The translations under genes were made by a program, and so were the position numbers. Below the pieces are notes generated by a model, which was given only the letters and a program-made list of their open reading frames with translations, made no database searches and was not told where the DNA came from. This document shows positions 42,133 through 50,582 of a DNA stretch of 57,631 nt, one piece after another. The stretch spans positions 1 to 57,631 of the forward strand of contig NZ_JACVXA010000033.1 in assembly GCF_014903745.1 (NCBI RefSeq). Direction: 5' to 3'. The first letter of the stretch is position 1. The number at the start of each line of letters is the position of its first letter. Source of the DNA: Mangrovicoccus algicola (GTDB taxonomy: Bacteria > Pseudomonadota > Alphaproteobacteria > Rhodobacterales > Rhodobacteraceae).

Positions 42133-43110
42133 TCAGTCCCCGGGCACCGTCCCGGCCCGGCCTTGAGCCGGGCCCTCCGCGCGGCGCAGGCTGGAGGGGG
42201 CGATGCCGAATTCGCGGCGGAAGGCATCGGAGAAATGCGCCTGCCCGGCAAAGCCGGTCATCAGCGCCACGCCTGACAGGGGCAGCCGGGTCGAGACGAT
42301 CAGCCCGCGCCCGGTCTCCAGCCGGATCCGCCGGTATTCGGCCATCACCGAGCGTCCGGTGGCCGCGCGGAACTGCCGCCCCAGCTGACGCGGCGAGATC
42401 CCGCACAGCGCGGCGATCTGTTCCAGGTCCAGCGGATCGGCGACATGGCCGTCCATCAGCTCCAGCGCATCCGCCACAGGGCGGGGCAGGGGGCCATAGC
42501 GGGCCGCGCGCGATGCGGTCTGGGGCGCCTCCGCCCCGCGGATCTCGGTCTGGATGAACCAGTCCGAGATCCGCTGCGCGAAGGCGGTGCCATGGTCGCG
42601 GGCGATGATCGCATGCATCATGTCCAGCGGCGCCGTGCCCCCCGCACAGGTATAGCGGTCGCGGTCGATGACGAAGAGCCGCCGCTCCAGCAGCCCGTCG
42701 CCCGGCATCGCCGCGACCTCGTCATAGTGGTGCCAGTGCACGGTGAAGCGCCGCCCCGCCAGCAATCCCGCCCGCGCCAGAACCACCGCCCCGCCCGAGA
42801 TCCCGCCCAGGGCCGCGCCGCGCCGGTCCGCCTGCCTCAGCCAGCTCATCAGCGCCGGATCGGCCATGCGCCCGGGGCTGCCGCCGGCCACCACGAAGAC
42901 CAGGTCGTGATCGGGCGCGACCTCCCGGAACGGACGCGCCGGGAAGGCGGCGCCAATGGAGGACCGCGCCTCCGCCCCCCCCGTCGACAGCAGCGTGATG
43001 TCATAGGCCGCCCCCGGCGCGAACAGGTTCGCCGCGCGCAGCGGCTCCAGCGCGGCGGCGGTCGACATCAGCGCATAGCCGTCGACCAGCAGGAAGGCGA
43101 TCCTGCGCAT
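42133..43110 (-). CDS. GlxA-family AraC regulator (second copy), probable mgd regulator
   Basis: 325 residues from the chosen start at 43110 (MRRIAFLLVDGYALMS), which has GGGGGA about 9 nt upstream; the frame is open 20 codons further into the divergent promoter. N-terminal DJ-1/PfpI-like domain (AALGGISGGAVVLARAGLLAG; the nucleophile position is Ser rather than Cys in this elbow). The C-terminal AraC HTH has LEQIAALCGISPRQLGRQF and GVALMTGFAGQAHFSDAF. It is divergent from mgdABCD, mirroring the arrangement of the first GlxA-type gene and soxBDAG, but the two regulators are clearly diverged. Likely an activator of N-methylglutamate dehydrogenase genes. Confidence 0.87.
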   Translation of the reverse strand: MRRIAFLLVDGYALMSTAAALEPLRAANLFAPGAAYDITLLSTGGAEARSSIGAAFPARPFREVAPDHDLVFVVAGGSPGRMADPALMSWLRQADRRGAALGGISGGAVVLARAGLLAGRRFTVHWHHYDEVAAMPGDGLLERRLFVIDRDRYTCAGGTAPLDMMHAIIARDHGTAFAQRISDWFIQTEIRGAEAPQTASRAARYGPLPRPVADALELMDGHVADPLDLEQIAALCGISPRQLGRQFRAATGRSVMAEYRRIRLETGRGLIVSTRLPLSGVALMTGFAGQAHFSDAFRREFGIAPSSLRRAEGPAQGRAGTVPGD

Positions 43111-43132
43111 GGGCCGTTTCCCCCGTTTTGCC

Positions 43133-43143
43133 AACGTGACGTT
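43133..43143. promoter_or_regulatory. Small palindrome in the divergent regulator/mgdA promoter
   Basis: AACG-TGA-CGTT in the AT-rich part of the 115-bp gap between the second GlxA-type gene and mgdA. A possible regulator or promoter element; weak on its own. Confidence 0.3.
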
Positions 43144-43225
43144 ATTACGAATGTGATTGTCCATTTTCAAGAAGCATTGCCCGCCGCCGCGGTGTAGGAA
43201 GGCCGGGAATGAAGGAGCGGACCGG

Positions 43226-44476
43226 ATGAGATTCTCGGGACTGAGACTGGTGAAGGAGGCCCTGACGGGGCATCGCGGCTGGGAGCCGCTCTGGCGCGAC
43301 CCGGATCCGCAGCCCCGCTACGACATCGTCATCGTGGGCGGCGGCGGGCACGGGCTGGCCACGGCCTATTACCTGGCCTCGGTCTTCGGACAGGCGCGCA
43401 TCGCCGTGCTGGAGAAGGGCTGGATCGGCTCGGGCAATATCGGGCGCAACACCACGATCATCCGCTCGAACTACCTGCTGCCGGGCAACGAGCCCTTCTA
43501 CGAATTCTCGATGAAGCTCTGGGAAGGACTGGAGCAGGAGCTGAACTTCAACGCGATGGTCAGCCAGCGCGGCATCGTCAACCTGATCCATACCGATGCG
43601 CAGCGCGACGCCTATCGCCGCCGCGGCAACGCGATGCGCCTGGCCGGGGCGGATGCCGAACTGCTCGATCGCGACGGCGTGCGCGCGCGGCTGCCCTATC
43701 TGAATTTCGACGATGCGCGCTTTCCGATCAAGGGCGGGCTCGTGCAGTCCCGCGCCGGGACCGCGCGCCATGACGGCGTGGCCTGGGGCTATGCCCGTGG
43801 CGCCGACCGGCGCGGCGTCGACCTGATCCAGAATTGCGAGGTCACCGGCCTGCGCATCGAGGGCGGCGCCGTGACGGGCGTGGAGACTACGCGCGGCCCC
43901 ATCGGCGCGGGCAAGGTCGGCGTGGCGGTGGCGGGCAGTTCCTCGCGCGTCATGGCGATGGCCGGGATGCGCCTGCCGATCGAATCCCATGTGCTGCAGG
44001 CCTTCGTCACCGAGGGGCTGAAACCCCTGATCGACACGGTCATCACCTTCGGCGCGGGGCATTTCTACATCAGCCAGTCCGACAAGGGCGGGCTGGTCTT
44101 CGGCGGCGATATCGATGGCTACAATTCCTATGCGCAGCGCGGCAACCTCGCCGTGGTCGAGGACGTGGCGGAGGGCGGCATGGCGCTGATGCCGATGATC
44201 GGGCGGGCGCGGCTCCTGCGGTCTTGGGGCGGCATCATGGACATGTCGATGGACGGCTCGCCGATCATCGACCGCACGCCGGTGGAGGGGCTCTACCTGA
44301 ATGCCGGCTGGTGCTATGGCGGGTTCAAGGCGACCCCGGCCTCGGGCTATGCCTTCGCGCATCTCCTGGCCACCGGCCGGCCGCACGAGACCGCCGCCGC
44401 CTACCGGCTGGACCGCTTCGCCCGCGGCCAGCTGATCGACGAGAAGGGCGCCGGCGCCCAGCCCAACCTGCACTGA
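43226..44476 (+). CDS. mgdA: N-methylglutamate dehydrogenase subunit A (sarcosine oxidase beta-like)
   Basis: 416-residue flavoprotein homologous to SoxB. FAD motif VGGGGHGLATAYYL at about 38-51. AGTARHDGVAWG keeps the FMN-binding histidine (about H182), and the C-terminal LYLNAGWCYGGFKATPAS is conserved. Start chosen at 43226 because AAGGAG lies 9-10 nt upstream; 23 codons of open frame precede it. Context with mgsABC and gmaS points to N-methylglutamate, rather than sarcosine, as the substrate. By sequence alone it could be named soxB. Confidence 0.88.
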   Translation: MRFSGLRLVKEALTGHRGWEPLWRDPDPQPRYDIVIVGGGGHGLATAYYLASVFGQARIAVLEKGWIGSGNIGRNTTIIRSNYLLPGNEPFYEFSMKLWEGLEQELNFNAMVSQRGIVNLIHTDAQRDAYRRRGNAMRLAGADAELLDRDGVRARLPYLNFDDARFPIKGGLVQSRAGTARHDGVAWGYARGADRRGVDLIQNCEVTGLRIEGGAVTGVETTRGPIGAGKVGVAVAGSSSRVMAMAGMRLPIESHVLQAFVTEGLKPLIDTVITFGAGHFYISQSDKGGLVFGGDIDGYNSYAQRGNLAVVEDVAEGGMALMPMIGRARLLRSWGGIMDMSMDGSPIIDRTPVEGLYLNAGWCYGGFKATPASGYAFAHLLATGRPHETAAAYRLDRFARGQLIDEKGAGAQPNLH

Positions 44477-44485
44477 GATCCCGCC

Positions 44486-44758
44486 ATGCTGATCCCCCAT
44501 CCCCTTCTCGGCCCGCGCGATGCGCAGGAATTCACCTATCTCGGCGATGCCGCGCTGATGAACCGTCCCGATCCGGCCGCGGGCGAGGACGCGTTCTGCG
44601 ACCATGTCTATCTGCGCGGCAACCCCGCGGGCGTGCATCGCGAGCTGTGGTTCCACGAACAGGGCGACCGCTCCTGGCTGGTCGTCACCCGCAACACGCT
44701 GACCCACGAGATCCTGGGCGCGGAACTGGCCACCGACGTGGCGCGGAGGTCCGAATGA
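44486..44758 (+). CDS. mgdB: N-methylglutamate dehydrogenase subunit B (SoxD-like, zinc ligands missing)
   Basis: 90-residue delta-type subunit. The SoxD framework is clear (EFTYLGDAALMNRPDP, DHVYLRGNPAGVHRELWFH). The three zinc-ligand cysteines are replaced: the CPYC of true SoxD is HPLLG here (residues 5-9), and the later Cys becomes Asp in HEQGDRSW. So the subunit folds without zinc, or the zinc site is lost. The only remaining Cys is in EDAFCDH, at a non-equivalent place. The stop overlaps the mgdC start by 4 nt (ATGA). Confidence 0.86.
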   Translation: MLIPHPLLGPRDAQEFTYLGDAALMNRPDPAAGEDAFCDHVYLRGNPAGVHRELWFHEQGDRSWLVVTRNTLTHEILGAELATDVARRSE

Positions 44759-47700
44759 CCCGCCTCTCCGGCCATCTCGTCGATACGGCGCGGCGCCTGA
44801 GCTTCACCTTCGACGGCCGCGCCTTCGCCGGCCATCCCGGCGACACGCTGGCCTCGGCGCTCCTGGCCAATGGCGTGCAGCTGATGGGCCGCAGCTTCAA
44901 GTATCATCGCCCGCGCGGGCCGATCGCGGCAGGCAGCGAGGAGCCCAACGCGCTGGTCACGCTGGGCCGCGGCGCGCGGGCAGAGCCGAACACGCGGGCG
45001 ACGGTGGCGGAACTGTTCGACGGGCTGGAGGCCTCGAGCCAGAACCATGCCGGGTCGCTGCAGCGCGACTGGCTTGCGGTCAATGACCGGCTGGCCCCCT
45101 TCCTCGCCGCCGGGTTCTATTACAAGACCTTCATGTGGCCCAAGGCGTTCTGGGAGAAGCTCTACGAGCCGGTGATCCGCAAGGCGGCGGGGCTGGGGGC
45201 GCTGTCGGGGCTGCCGGACCCGGATGCCTATGATCGCGGCTACCGTCATTGCGACCTTCTGGTGATCGGCGCGGGCGCGGCGGGGCTGGCGGCGGCGCTG
45301 GCGGCCGGACGGGCCGGGGCGCAGGTGATCCTGGCCGAGGAGGATTTCCGTCCCGGCGGCCGGCTCCTGGCCGAGGGCGGGCTGCTCGATGGCCGCCCGG
45401 CGCCGGACTGGGTGGCGGAGGTCGCCGCCGAGCTGGCCACGCTGCCGAATGTCCGGGTTATGACCCGCACCACGGTCTTCGGCGCCTATGACCACGGCAT
45501 CTTCGGCGCGGTCGAGCGGGTTTCCGACCACCTGGCGGAGGCCGGGGGGGGCGTGCGCCAGACCCTGTGGCGGATCACGGCCCGGCGCAGCGTGCTGGCG
45601 GCCGGGGCGACCGAGCGGCACATCCCCTTCCGCGACAATGACCGCCCCGGCATCATGCTGGCGGGCGCGATCCGCGCCTATGCCAATCGCTGGGGCGTGA
45701 CCGGACAGAGGCAGGCGGCCGACCCGGTGGCGATCTTCGCCAATGGCGATGACGGCCATCGCACGGCGGCGCAGCTTGCGGCGAAGGGCGTGCCGGTCCT
45801 CGGCGTGATCGACCCGCGCCGCGACGCGCCGAACCTGGGCGGCTACGAGACCTTCGCCGGCGCCACCGTGACCGGCACGCGCGGGCGGCTGGGGCTGACG
45901 GCGATCGAGGTGACGCGCGGCGGCCGGGCCGAATGGCTGGATTGCGGGCTGCTGGGCGTCTCGGGCGGCTGGAACCCGAATGTGCACCTGGCCTCGCATC
46001 ACCGCGGGCGTCCTGTCTGGGACGAGGCGCGGCTGGCCTTCCTGCCCGGTCCGGGCGGGCCTGCGGGGCTGATCCCGGCGGGCGCGGCGGCGGGGCAGGG
46101 CGGCACGGCCGAGGCCATGGCCGACGGGCTGCGCGCGGCCGCGCAGGCGCTCGGCGACCTGGGGATCGCCCCGGCGCCGGTGCACCTTCCGGCGGCCGAG
46201 GCGGAACCGGCGCGGCAGGAGGCGTTCTGGCATGTCCCCGGCAAGGGCCGGGCCTGGGTCGATTTCCAGAATGACGTCACGGTCAAGGACATCGCCCTGG
46301 CGCATCAGGAGAACATGCGCCCGGTCGAGCACCTGAAACGCTGGACCACGCTGGGCATGGCGACCGACCAGGGCAAGACCGCCAATGTCACCGCCCTGGC
46401 CGTGATGGCGGAACTGACTGGCAAGGCGATCCCCGAGACCGGCACGACGATCTTCCGCCCGCCCTATACCGGCGTGTCGCTGGGCGTGCTGGGCGGCGGC
46501 GATACCGGCCGGGGCTTTCGTCCGACCCGCCTGACGCCGAGCCATTCCTGGGCCGAGGCCGAGGGCGCGGTCTTCACCGAGGTGGGGGCCTGGATGCGGG
46601 CACAGTATTTCCCGCGCCCCGGCGAGACCCATTGGCGCGAGAGCGTCGACCGCGAGGCCCGCGCCGTGCGCGCCGCGGTGGGGATCTGCGATGTCACCAC
46701 GCTGGGCAAGATCGACGTGCAGGGCGCCGATGCGGGGGACTTCCTGAACCGCATCTATGCCAACATGATGGGCACGCTGCCGGTTGGAAAGGTCCGCTAC
46801 GGGCTGATGCTGCGCGAGGACGGGCATCTGTATGATGACGGCACCTGCGCGCGGCTGGGCGAGGACCATTACGTGGTCACGACCACCACCGCGAATGCGG
46901 GCACGGTGTATCGCAACATGGAATTCGCCCGCCAATGCCTGTGGCCCGATCTGGACGTGCAGCTGATTTCCACCACGGATGCCTGGGCGCAGATCGCCGT
47001 GGCCGGGCCGCGCTCGCGCGAGCTGCTGACGCGGATCGCCGACGGGGCCGACCTGTCGAACCAGGCCTTTCCCTTCATGGCCTGCGGCGCGATCACCGTC
47101 TGCGGCGGGCTGCGCGCGCGGCTCTTCCGCATCTCCTTCTCGGGGGAACTGGCCTATGAGATCGCCGTGCCCGCCCGCTATGGCCATGCGCTGATGGCGC
47201 GGCTGATGGAGGCGGGGGCCGATCTGGGCGTGACCCCCTACGGCACCGAGGCGCTCGGCGTGCTGCGCATCGAGAAGGGCCATGCCGCGGGGGCCGAGCT
47301 GAACGGCCAGACCACCGCGCGGATGATCGGGCTGGAGAAGATGGTGTCGCGGAAGAAGGACGCGATCGGCGCCGTCATGTCCCGCCGCGGCGGGCTGGCC
47401 TCGGAGACGCGGCGGCTGGTCGGGCTGGTGCCGGTCGATCCGGGCGCCGGGGTGGTGCCGGGCAGCCATCTCTTTGCAGCCGATGCGCCGCAGGACACCG
47501 CCCATGACCAGGGCTGGATCACCTCCGCCTGCTTCTCGCCGCATGTCGGGACGATGATCGGCCTGGGCTTCCTGGAGAATGGCGAGGCCCGGATGGACGA
47601 GGTCATCACCGCCGCCAACCCGCTGGAGGGGACGGAGGCCGCGCTGCGCGTCGTCTCCGCCCATTTCGTCGACCCTGAAGGAGGTCGCCTGCGTGACTGA
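44755..47700 (+). CDS. mgdC: N-methylglutamate dehydrogenase subunit C (SoxA-like alpha)
   Basis: 981-residue alpha-type subunit, homologous along its whole length to SoxA at 25409-28399. N-terminal FTFDGRAFAGHPGDTLASALL, dinucleotide motif CDLLVIGAGAAGLAAALAAG, linker with VDFQNDVTVKDIALA, and the aminomethyltransferase-like C-terminal half with SFSGELAYEIAVP and YGTEALGVLRIEKGHAAG. It would bind NAD and THF and complete methyl oxidation. Start ATG overlaps mgdB (ATGA); its stop region overlaps the mgdD start. A distinctive loop EKMVSRKKDAIG is absent from the first alpha subunit. Confidence 0.92.
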   Translation: MTRLSGHLVDTARRLSFTFDGRAFAGHPGDTLASALLANGVQLMGRSFKYHRPRGPIAAGSEEPNALVTLGRGARAEPNTRATVAELFDGLEASSQNHAGSLQRDWLAVNDRLAPFLAAGFYYKTFMWPKAFWEKLYEPVIRKAAGLGALSGLPDPDAYDRGYRHCDLLVIGAGAAGLAAALAAGRAGAQVILAEEDFRPGGRLLAEGGLLDGRPAPDWVAEVAAELATLPNVRVMTRTTVFGAYDHGIFGAVERVSDHLAEAGGGVRQTLWRITARRSVLAAGATERHIPFRDNDRPGIMLAGAIRAYANRWGVTGQRQAADPVAIFANGDDGHRTAAQLAAKGVPVLGVIDPRRDAPNLGGYETFAGATVTGTRGRLGLTAIEVTRGGRAEWLDCGLLGVSGGWNPNVHLASHHRGRPVWDEARLAFLPGPGGPAGLIPAGAAAGQGGTAEAMADGLRAAAQALGDLGIAPAPVHLPAAEAEPARQEAFWHVPGKGRAWVDFQNDVTVKDIALAHQENMRPVEHLKRWTTLGMATDQGKTANVTALAVMAELTGKAIPETGTTIFRPPYTGVSLGVLGGGDTGRGFRPTRLTPSHSWAEAEGAVFTEVGAWMRAQYFPRPGETHWRESVDREARAVRAAVGICDVTTLGKIDVQGADAGDFLNRIYANMMGTLPVGKVRYGLMLREDGHLYDDGTCARLGEDHYVVTTTTANAGTVYRNMEFARQCLWPDLDVQLISTTDAWAQIAVAGPRSRELLTRIADGADLSNQAFPFMACGAITVCGGLRARLFRISFSGELAYEIAVPARYGHALMARLMEAGADLGVTPYGTEALGVLRIEKGHAAGAELNGQTTARMIGLEKMVSRKKDAIGAVMSRRGGLASETRRLVGLVPVDPGAGVVPGSHLFAADAPQDTAHDQGWITSACFSPHVGTMIGLGFLENGEARMDEVITAANPLEGTEAALRVVSAHFVDPEGGRLRD

Positions 47701-48256
47701 CCTGATCCCGATGACGGCGCTCGGCGGCGCGGCCCCGCGCAGCCGCCGCCACGGCGCGCTGAGCCTGGTTGAGCGCCCCGATATCGCGCTGGCCTCCCTG
47801 GCGCTGCGCCGTGGCGCCGTGGCGCCCGCGCCCGGCGGGCTGGTGCTGCCCGGGCCCGGCGGGCTGGCCTCGGCCGATGGGCTGGCCGCCTTCTGGACCG
47901 GGCCGGGCCAGTGGATGGTCGAGGCGGCGGGCCAGGCGGAGGCGGATTTCGCCGCCGCGCTTGCCGCGATGGCGCCGGGCTGTTCGGTCACCGAACAGAC
48001 GGATGGCTGGGCCTGTTTCGAGGTGGCGGGCGATGCCGCGGCGCTGGAGGCGCTGGCCGAGCGGCTGGTGAACCTGCCTGCCGCGGCCCTGGCGCCCGGC
48101 AGGGCCACGCGCACGGTGCTGCATCACATGGGCGTCTTCGCGCTGCGCCGCGATCCCGGATGCCTGGCGCTGTGGGGGATGCGTTCGGCCGCAGGCTCGC
48201 TGTGGCATGCGCTGGATCAGGCGGCGCTGCGCCTGACGGCCTTCGACGAGACCTGA
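47693..48256 (+). CDS. mgdD: N-methylglutamate dehydrogenase subunit D (SoxG-like gamma)
   Basis: 187 residues of the SoxG/aminomethyltransferase-like type. GTG start at 47693, chosen because AAGGAGG lies 8 nt upstream and the codon overlaps the mgdC end (GTGACTGA). Motifs GPGQWMVEAAGQAEADF and VTEQTDGWACFEVAG, and the C-terminal HHMGVFALRRDPGCLALWGMRS. Diverged from the soxG at 28416-28970. Last subunit of mgdABCD; purU follows after 68 bp. Confidence 0.88.
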   Translation: MTDLIPMTALGGAAPRSRRHGALSLVERPDIALASLALRRGAVAPAPGGLVLPGPGGLASADGLAAFWTGPGQWMVEAAGQAEADFAAALAAMAPGCSVTEQTDGWACFEVAGDAAALEALAERLVNLPAAALAPGRATRTVLHHMGVFALRRDPGCLALWGMRSAAGSLWHALDQAALRLTAFDET

Positions 48257-48324
48257 GGCGGCAGGCCATGGCCCGCCCTGCCGGTCCTTCCCCTGACCGC
48301 CTGACATTCAAGAAAGAGAGCCCC

Positions 48325-49263
48325 GTGACCGACGCCTCCTCCCTCTCCCGCGCCGATGCCGACCGTCCCGCGACGGCCGCTGCGCGCTATTGCCTGACCG
48401 TGACCTGTCCCACGACCCGCGGCATCGTCGCGGCGATCGCGGTCTTCCTGGCCGAGCATGGCTGCAACATCACCGACAGCGCCCAGTATGACGACGCCGC
48501 CACGGGCCGGTTCTTCATGCGGGTCAGCTTTGCCGCCGAGACCGGCGCGGGGCTGGCCGAGCTGCGCCGCGACTTCGCCGAGATCGCCGCCGGGCTGGAG
48601 ATGGATTTCGCCTTCCATGACGAGGCGGTGAAGATGAAGGCGGTGATCATGGTCAGCCGCTTCGGCCATTGCCTCAACGACCTTCTCTACCGCGTCCGCA
48701 TCGGCGCGCTGCCGGTGGAGGTGGTGGCGGTGATTTCCAACCACATGGATTACCAGAAGGTCGTGGTGAATCACGACATCCCCTTCCACTGCATCCCGGT
48801 GACGAAGGAGAACAAGCCCGAAGCCGAGGCGCGGATCATGAAGGTGGTCGAGGATGCGGGGGCCGAGCTGATCGTGCTGGCGCGCTACATGCAGATCCTC
48901 TCGGACCGGATGTGCCAGCAGATGTCGGGGCGGATCATCAACATCCACCATTCCTTCCTGCCCTCCTTCAAGGGCGCCAACCCCTACCGCCAGGCCTTCG
49001 AGCGGGGGGTGAAGCTGATCGGCGCGACCTCCCACTACGTCACCGCCGATCTCGACGAGGGCCCCATCATCGAGCAGGACACGGTGCGCGTGACCCATGC
49101 CCAGTCGGCGGCGGATTACGTCAGCCTCGGGCGCGACGTGGAGGCCCAGGTCCTGGCCCGCGCGATCCATGCCCATGCCAATCGCCGGGTGTTCCTCAAT
49201 GGCAGCAGCACGGTGGTCTTTCCCGCCTCCCCGGGCAGCTTCAGCTCGGAGCGCATGGGCTGA
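48325..49263 (+). CDS. purU: Formyltetrahydrofolate deformylase
   Basis: Hydrolyses 10-formyl-THF to formate and THF, recycling folate after methyl groups from N-methylglutamate or sarcosine have been oxidised. 312 residues. N-terminal ACT domain (YCLTVTCPTTRGIVAAIAVF, GCNITDSAQYDD), then the formyltransferase fold with SRFGHCLNDLLYR, ISNHMDYQKV, the catalytic IINIHHSFLPSFKGANPY and SHYVTADLDEGPIIEQD (His and Asp present). GTG start at 48325 with an AGAGAG element; an ATG 57 nt upstream is possible. It sits at the end of the mgd operon, a frequent association with sox-type genes. Confidence 0.93.
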   Translation: MTDASSLSRADADRPATAAARYCLTVTCPTTRGIVAAIAVFLAEHGCNITDSAQYDDAATGRFFMRVSFAAETGAGLAELRRDFAEIAAGLEMDFAFHDEAVKMKAVIMVSRFGHCLNDLLYRVRIGALPVEVVAVISNHMDYQKVVVNHDIPFHCIPVTKENKPEAEARIMKVVEDAGAELIVLARYMQILSDRMCQQMSGRIINIHHSFLPSFKGANPYRQAFERGVKLIGATSHYVTADLDEGPIIEQDTVRVTHAQSAADYVSLGRDVEAQVLARAIHAHANRRVFLNGSSTVVFPASPGSFSSERMG

Positions 49264-49379
49264 GCGACCGGCGCGGGGCAGAATTTTGGTTCGGCGGGGC
49301 AGGTTTCGCGCCCCCGCCGTTCCGGAGCCGCGGCATGGGACGGCGGCATGTCCCTGCCGGGCGGCTCTTGCGGGAAAAA

Positions 49380-49417
49380 ATTCCCTATTTTCCGGGGCGA
49401 ATTGCCCATGAGGGAAT
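49380..49417. promoter_or_regulatory. Inverted repeat before the sulfate-transport operon
   Basis: ATTCCCT and AGGGAAT separated by 24 bp in the 200-bp AT-enriched leader before the sulfate-binding-protein gene; a further TTTCCGGGAA follows at 49431. Possible binding site for a sulfur-regulated activator; weak evidence. Confidence 0.3.
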
Positions 49418-49464
49418 AATGGCTTAGATCTTTCCGGGAATTCAGGAAAAATTTCGGAGCCATC

Positions 49465-50505
49465 ATGTCCCTCTTCTCGCGCGCCCCGCTCTCCCGCCGC
49501 CGGCTGGTGAAGAACAGCCTCGGCGCAGGTCTTCTGGCCTTTGCGGGCCTTGCCGGGCCTGCCCAGGCCGAGGAACAGGAGATCCTCAACGTCTCCTACG
49601 ACATCGCCCGCGAACTCTATGCCGCGCTGAACCCGGTCTTCGCCGAGGAATGGAAGGCCGAGACCGGCAACGACCTGACCATCCAGCAGAGCCATGCCGG
49701 ATCCTCCAAGCAGGCGCGCGCGATCCTGCAGGGGCTGCAGGCCGATGTCGTCACCTTCAACCAGGTGCTCGACGTGCAGGTCCTGGCCGATCGCGGCGGC
49801 TTCGTCGCCGAGGACTGGAAATCGGCGCTGCCCAACAATGCCTCGCCCTATTACTCGCTGCCCGCCTTCCTGGTGCGCGGCGGCAATCCCAAGGGCATCG
49901 AGGACTGGGACGACCTGGTGCGCGAGGATGTCAGCCTCGTCTTCCCCAACCCCAAGACCAGCGGCAACGGCCGCTACACCTACCTGGCGGCCTATGCCTA
50001 TGCGCTGGAAGCCTCCGGCGGGGACGAGGCGGCGGCGCTGGATTTCGTCGGCAAGCTACTGAAGAACGTGGCGGTCTTCGATACCGGCGGGCGCGGCGCG
50101 ACTACCACCTTCGTGGAACGCAATATCGGCGACGTGCTGATTACCTTCGAGGCGGAGGTGGAGAACATCCGCGCCGCCGAGGATGACGGCGCCTATGAGC
50201 GCGTCGTGCCGGAAACCTCGCTTCTGGCGGAATTCCCGGTCGCGCTGGTGGAGAAGGTCGCCGAGCAGCGCGGCACCGCCGATATCGGCCGCGCCTATCT
50301 GGAGTTCCTCTATTCGACCGAGGCGCAGCGGATCATCGCGTCCTTCAACAACCGCGTGCACGATCCGGAAGTGGTCGAGGAAACCGCCGACCAGTTCCCC
50401 GAAGTGCGCCTGCTGACCGTCGATGACGTGTTCGGCAGCTGGGAAGAGGCGCAGGAAGCGCATTTCGGCGATGGCGGCACGCTCGATCAGGTCTTCCGCA
50501 ACTGA
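49465..50505 (+). CDS. Sulfate/thiosulfate ABC transporter substrate-binding protein
   Basis: Periplasmic binding protein of the Sbp/CysP type, 346 residues. The signal peptide SRRRLVKNSLGAGLLAFAGL...GPAQA has a twin-arginine-like SRRRLVK, so Tat export is possible, with cleavage after AQA. Mature features: VSYDIARELYAALNPVF, QQSHAGSSKQARAILQGLQADVVTFNQ, VFPNPKTSGNGRYTYL, all typical of sulfate-binding proteins. GGAG before the start. First gene of an operon with two permeases and an ATPase. The sulfate family includes thiosulfate and related oxyanions, so the exact ligand is not fixed. Confidence 0.92.
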   Translation: MSLFSRAPLSRRRLVKNSLGAGLLAFAGLAGPAQAEEQEILNVSYDIARELYAALNPVFAEEWKAETGNDLTIQQSHAGSSKQARAILQGLQADVVTFNQVLDVQVLADRGGFVAEDWKSALPNNASPYYSLPAFLVRGGNPKGIEDWDDLVREDVSLVFPNPKTSGNGRYTYLAAYAYALEASGGDEAAALDFVGKLLKNVAVFDTGGRGATTTFVERNIGDVLITFEAEVENIRAAEDDGAYERVVPETSLLAEFPVALVEKVAEQRGTADIGRAYLEFLYSTEAQRIIASFNNRVHDPEVVEETADQFPEVRLLTVDDVFGSWEEAQEAHFGDGGTLDQVFRN

Positions 50506-50582
50506 TCGAGGCGCCTTAGACCGCTGCAAGACAATCCCGTCCCGGCCGCAATGCCGGGACCTTTCCGTTCGAGGTGCACGCG

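Noticed and set aside
44608-48114. Minus-strand frame of ~1,168 codons opposite mgdC and mgdD
   Set aside because: Shadow of mgdC/mgdD; no domain recognised and no ribosome site.
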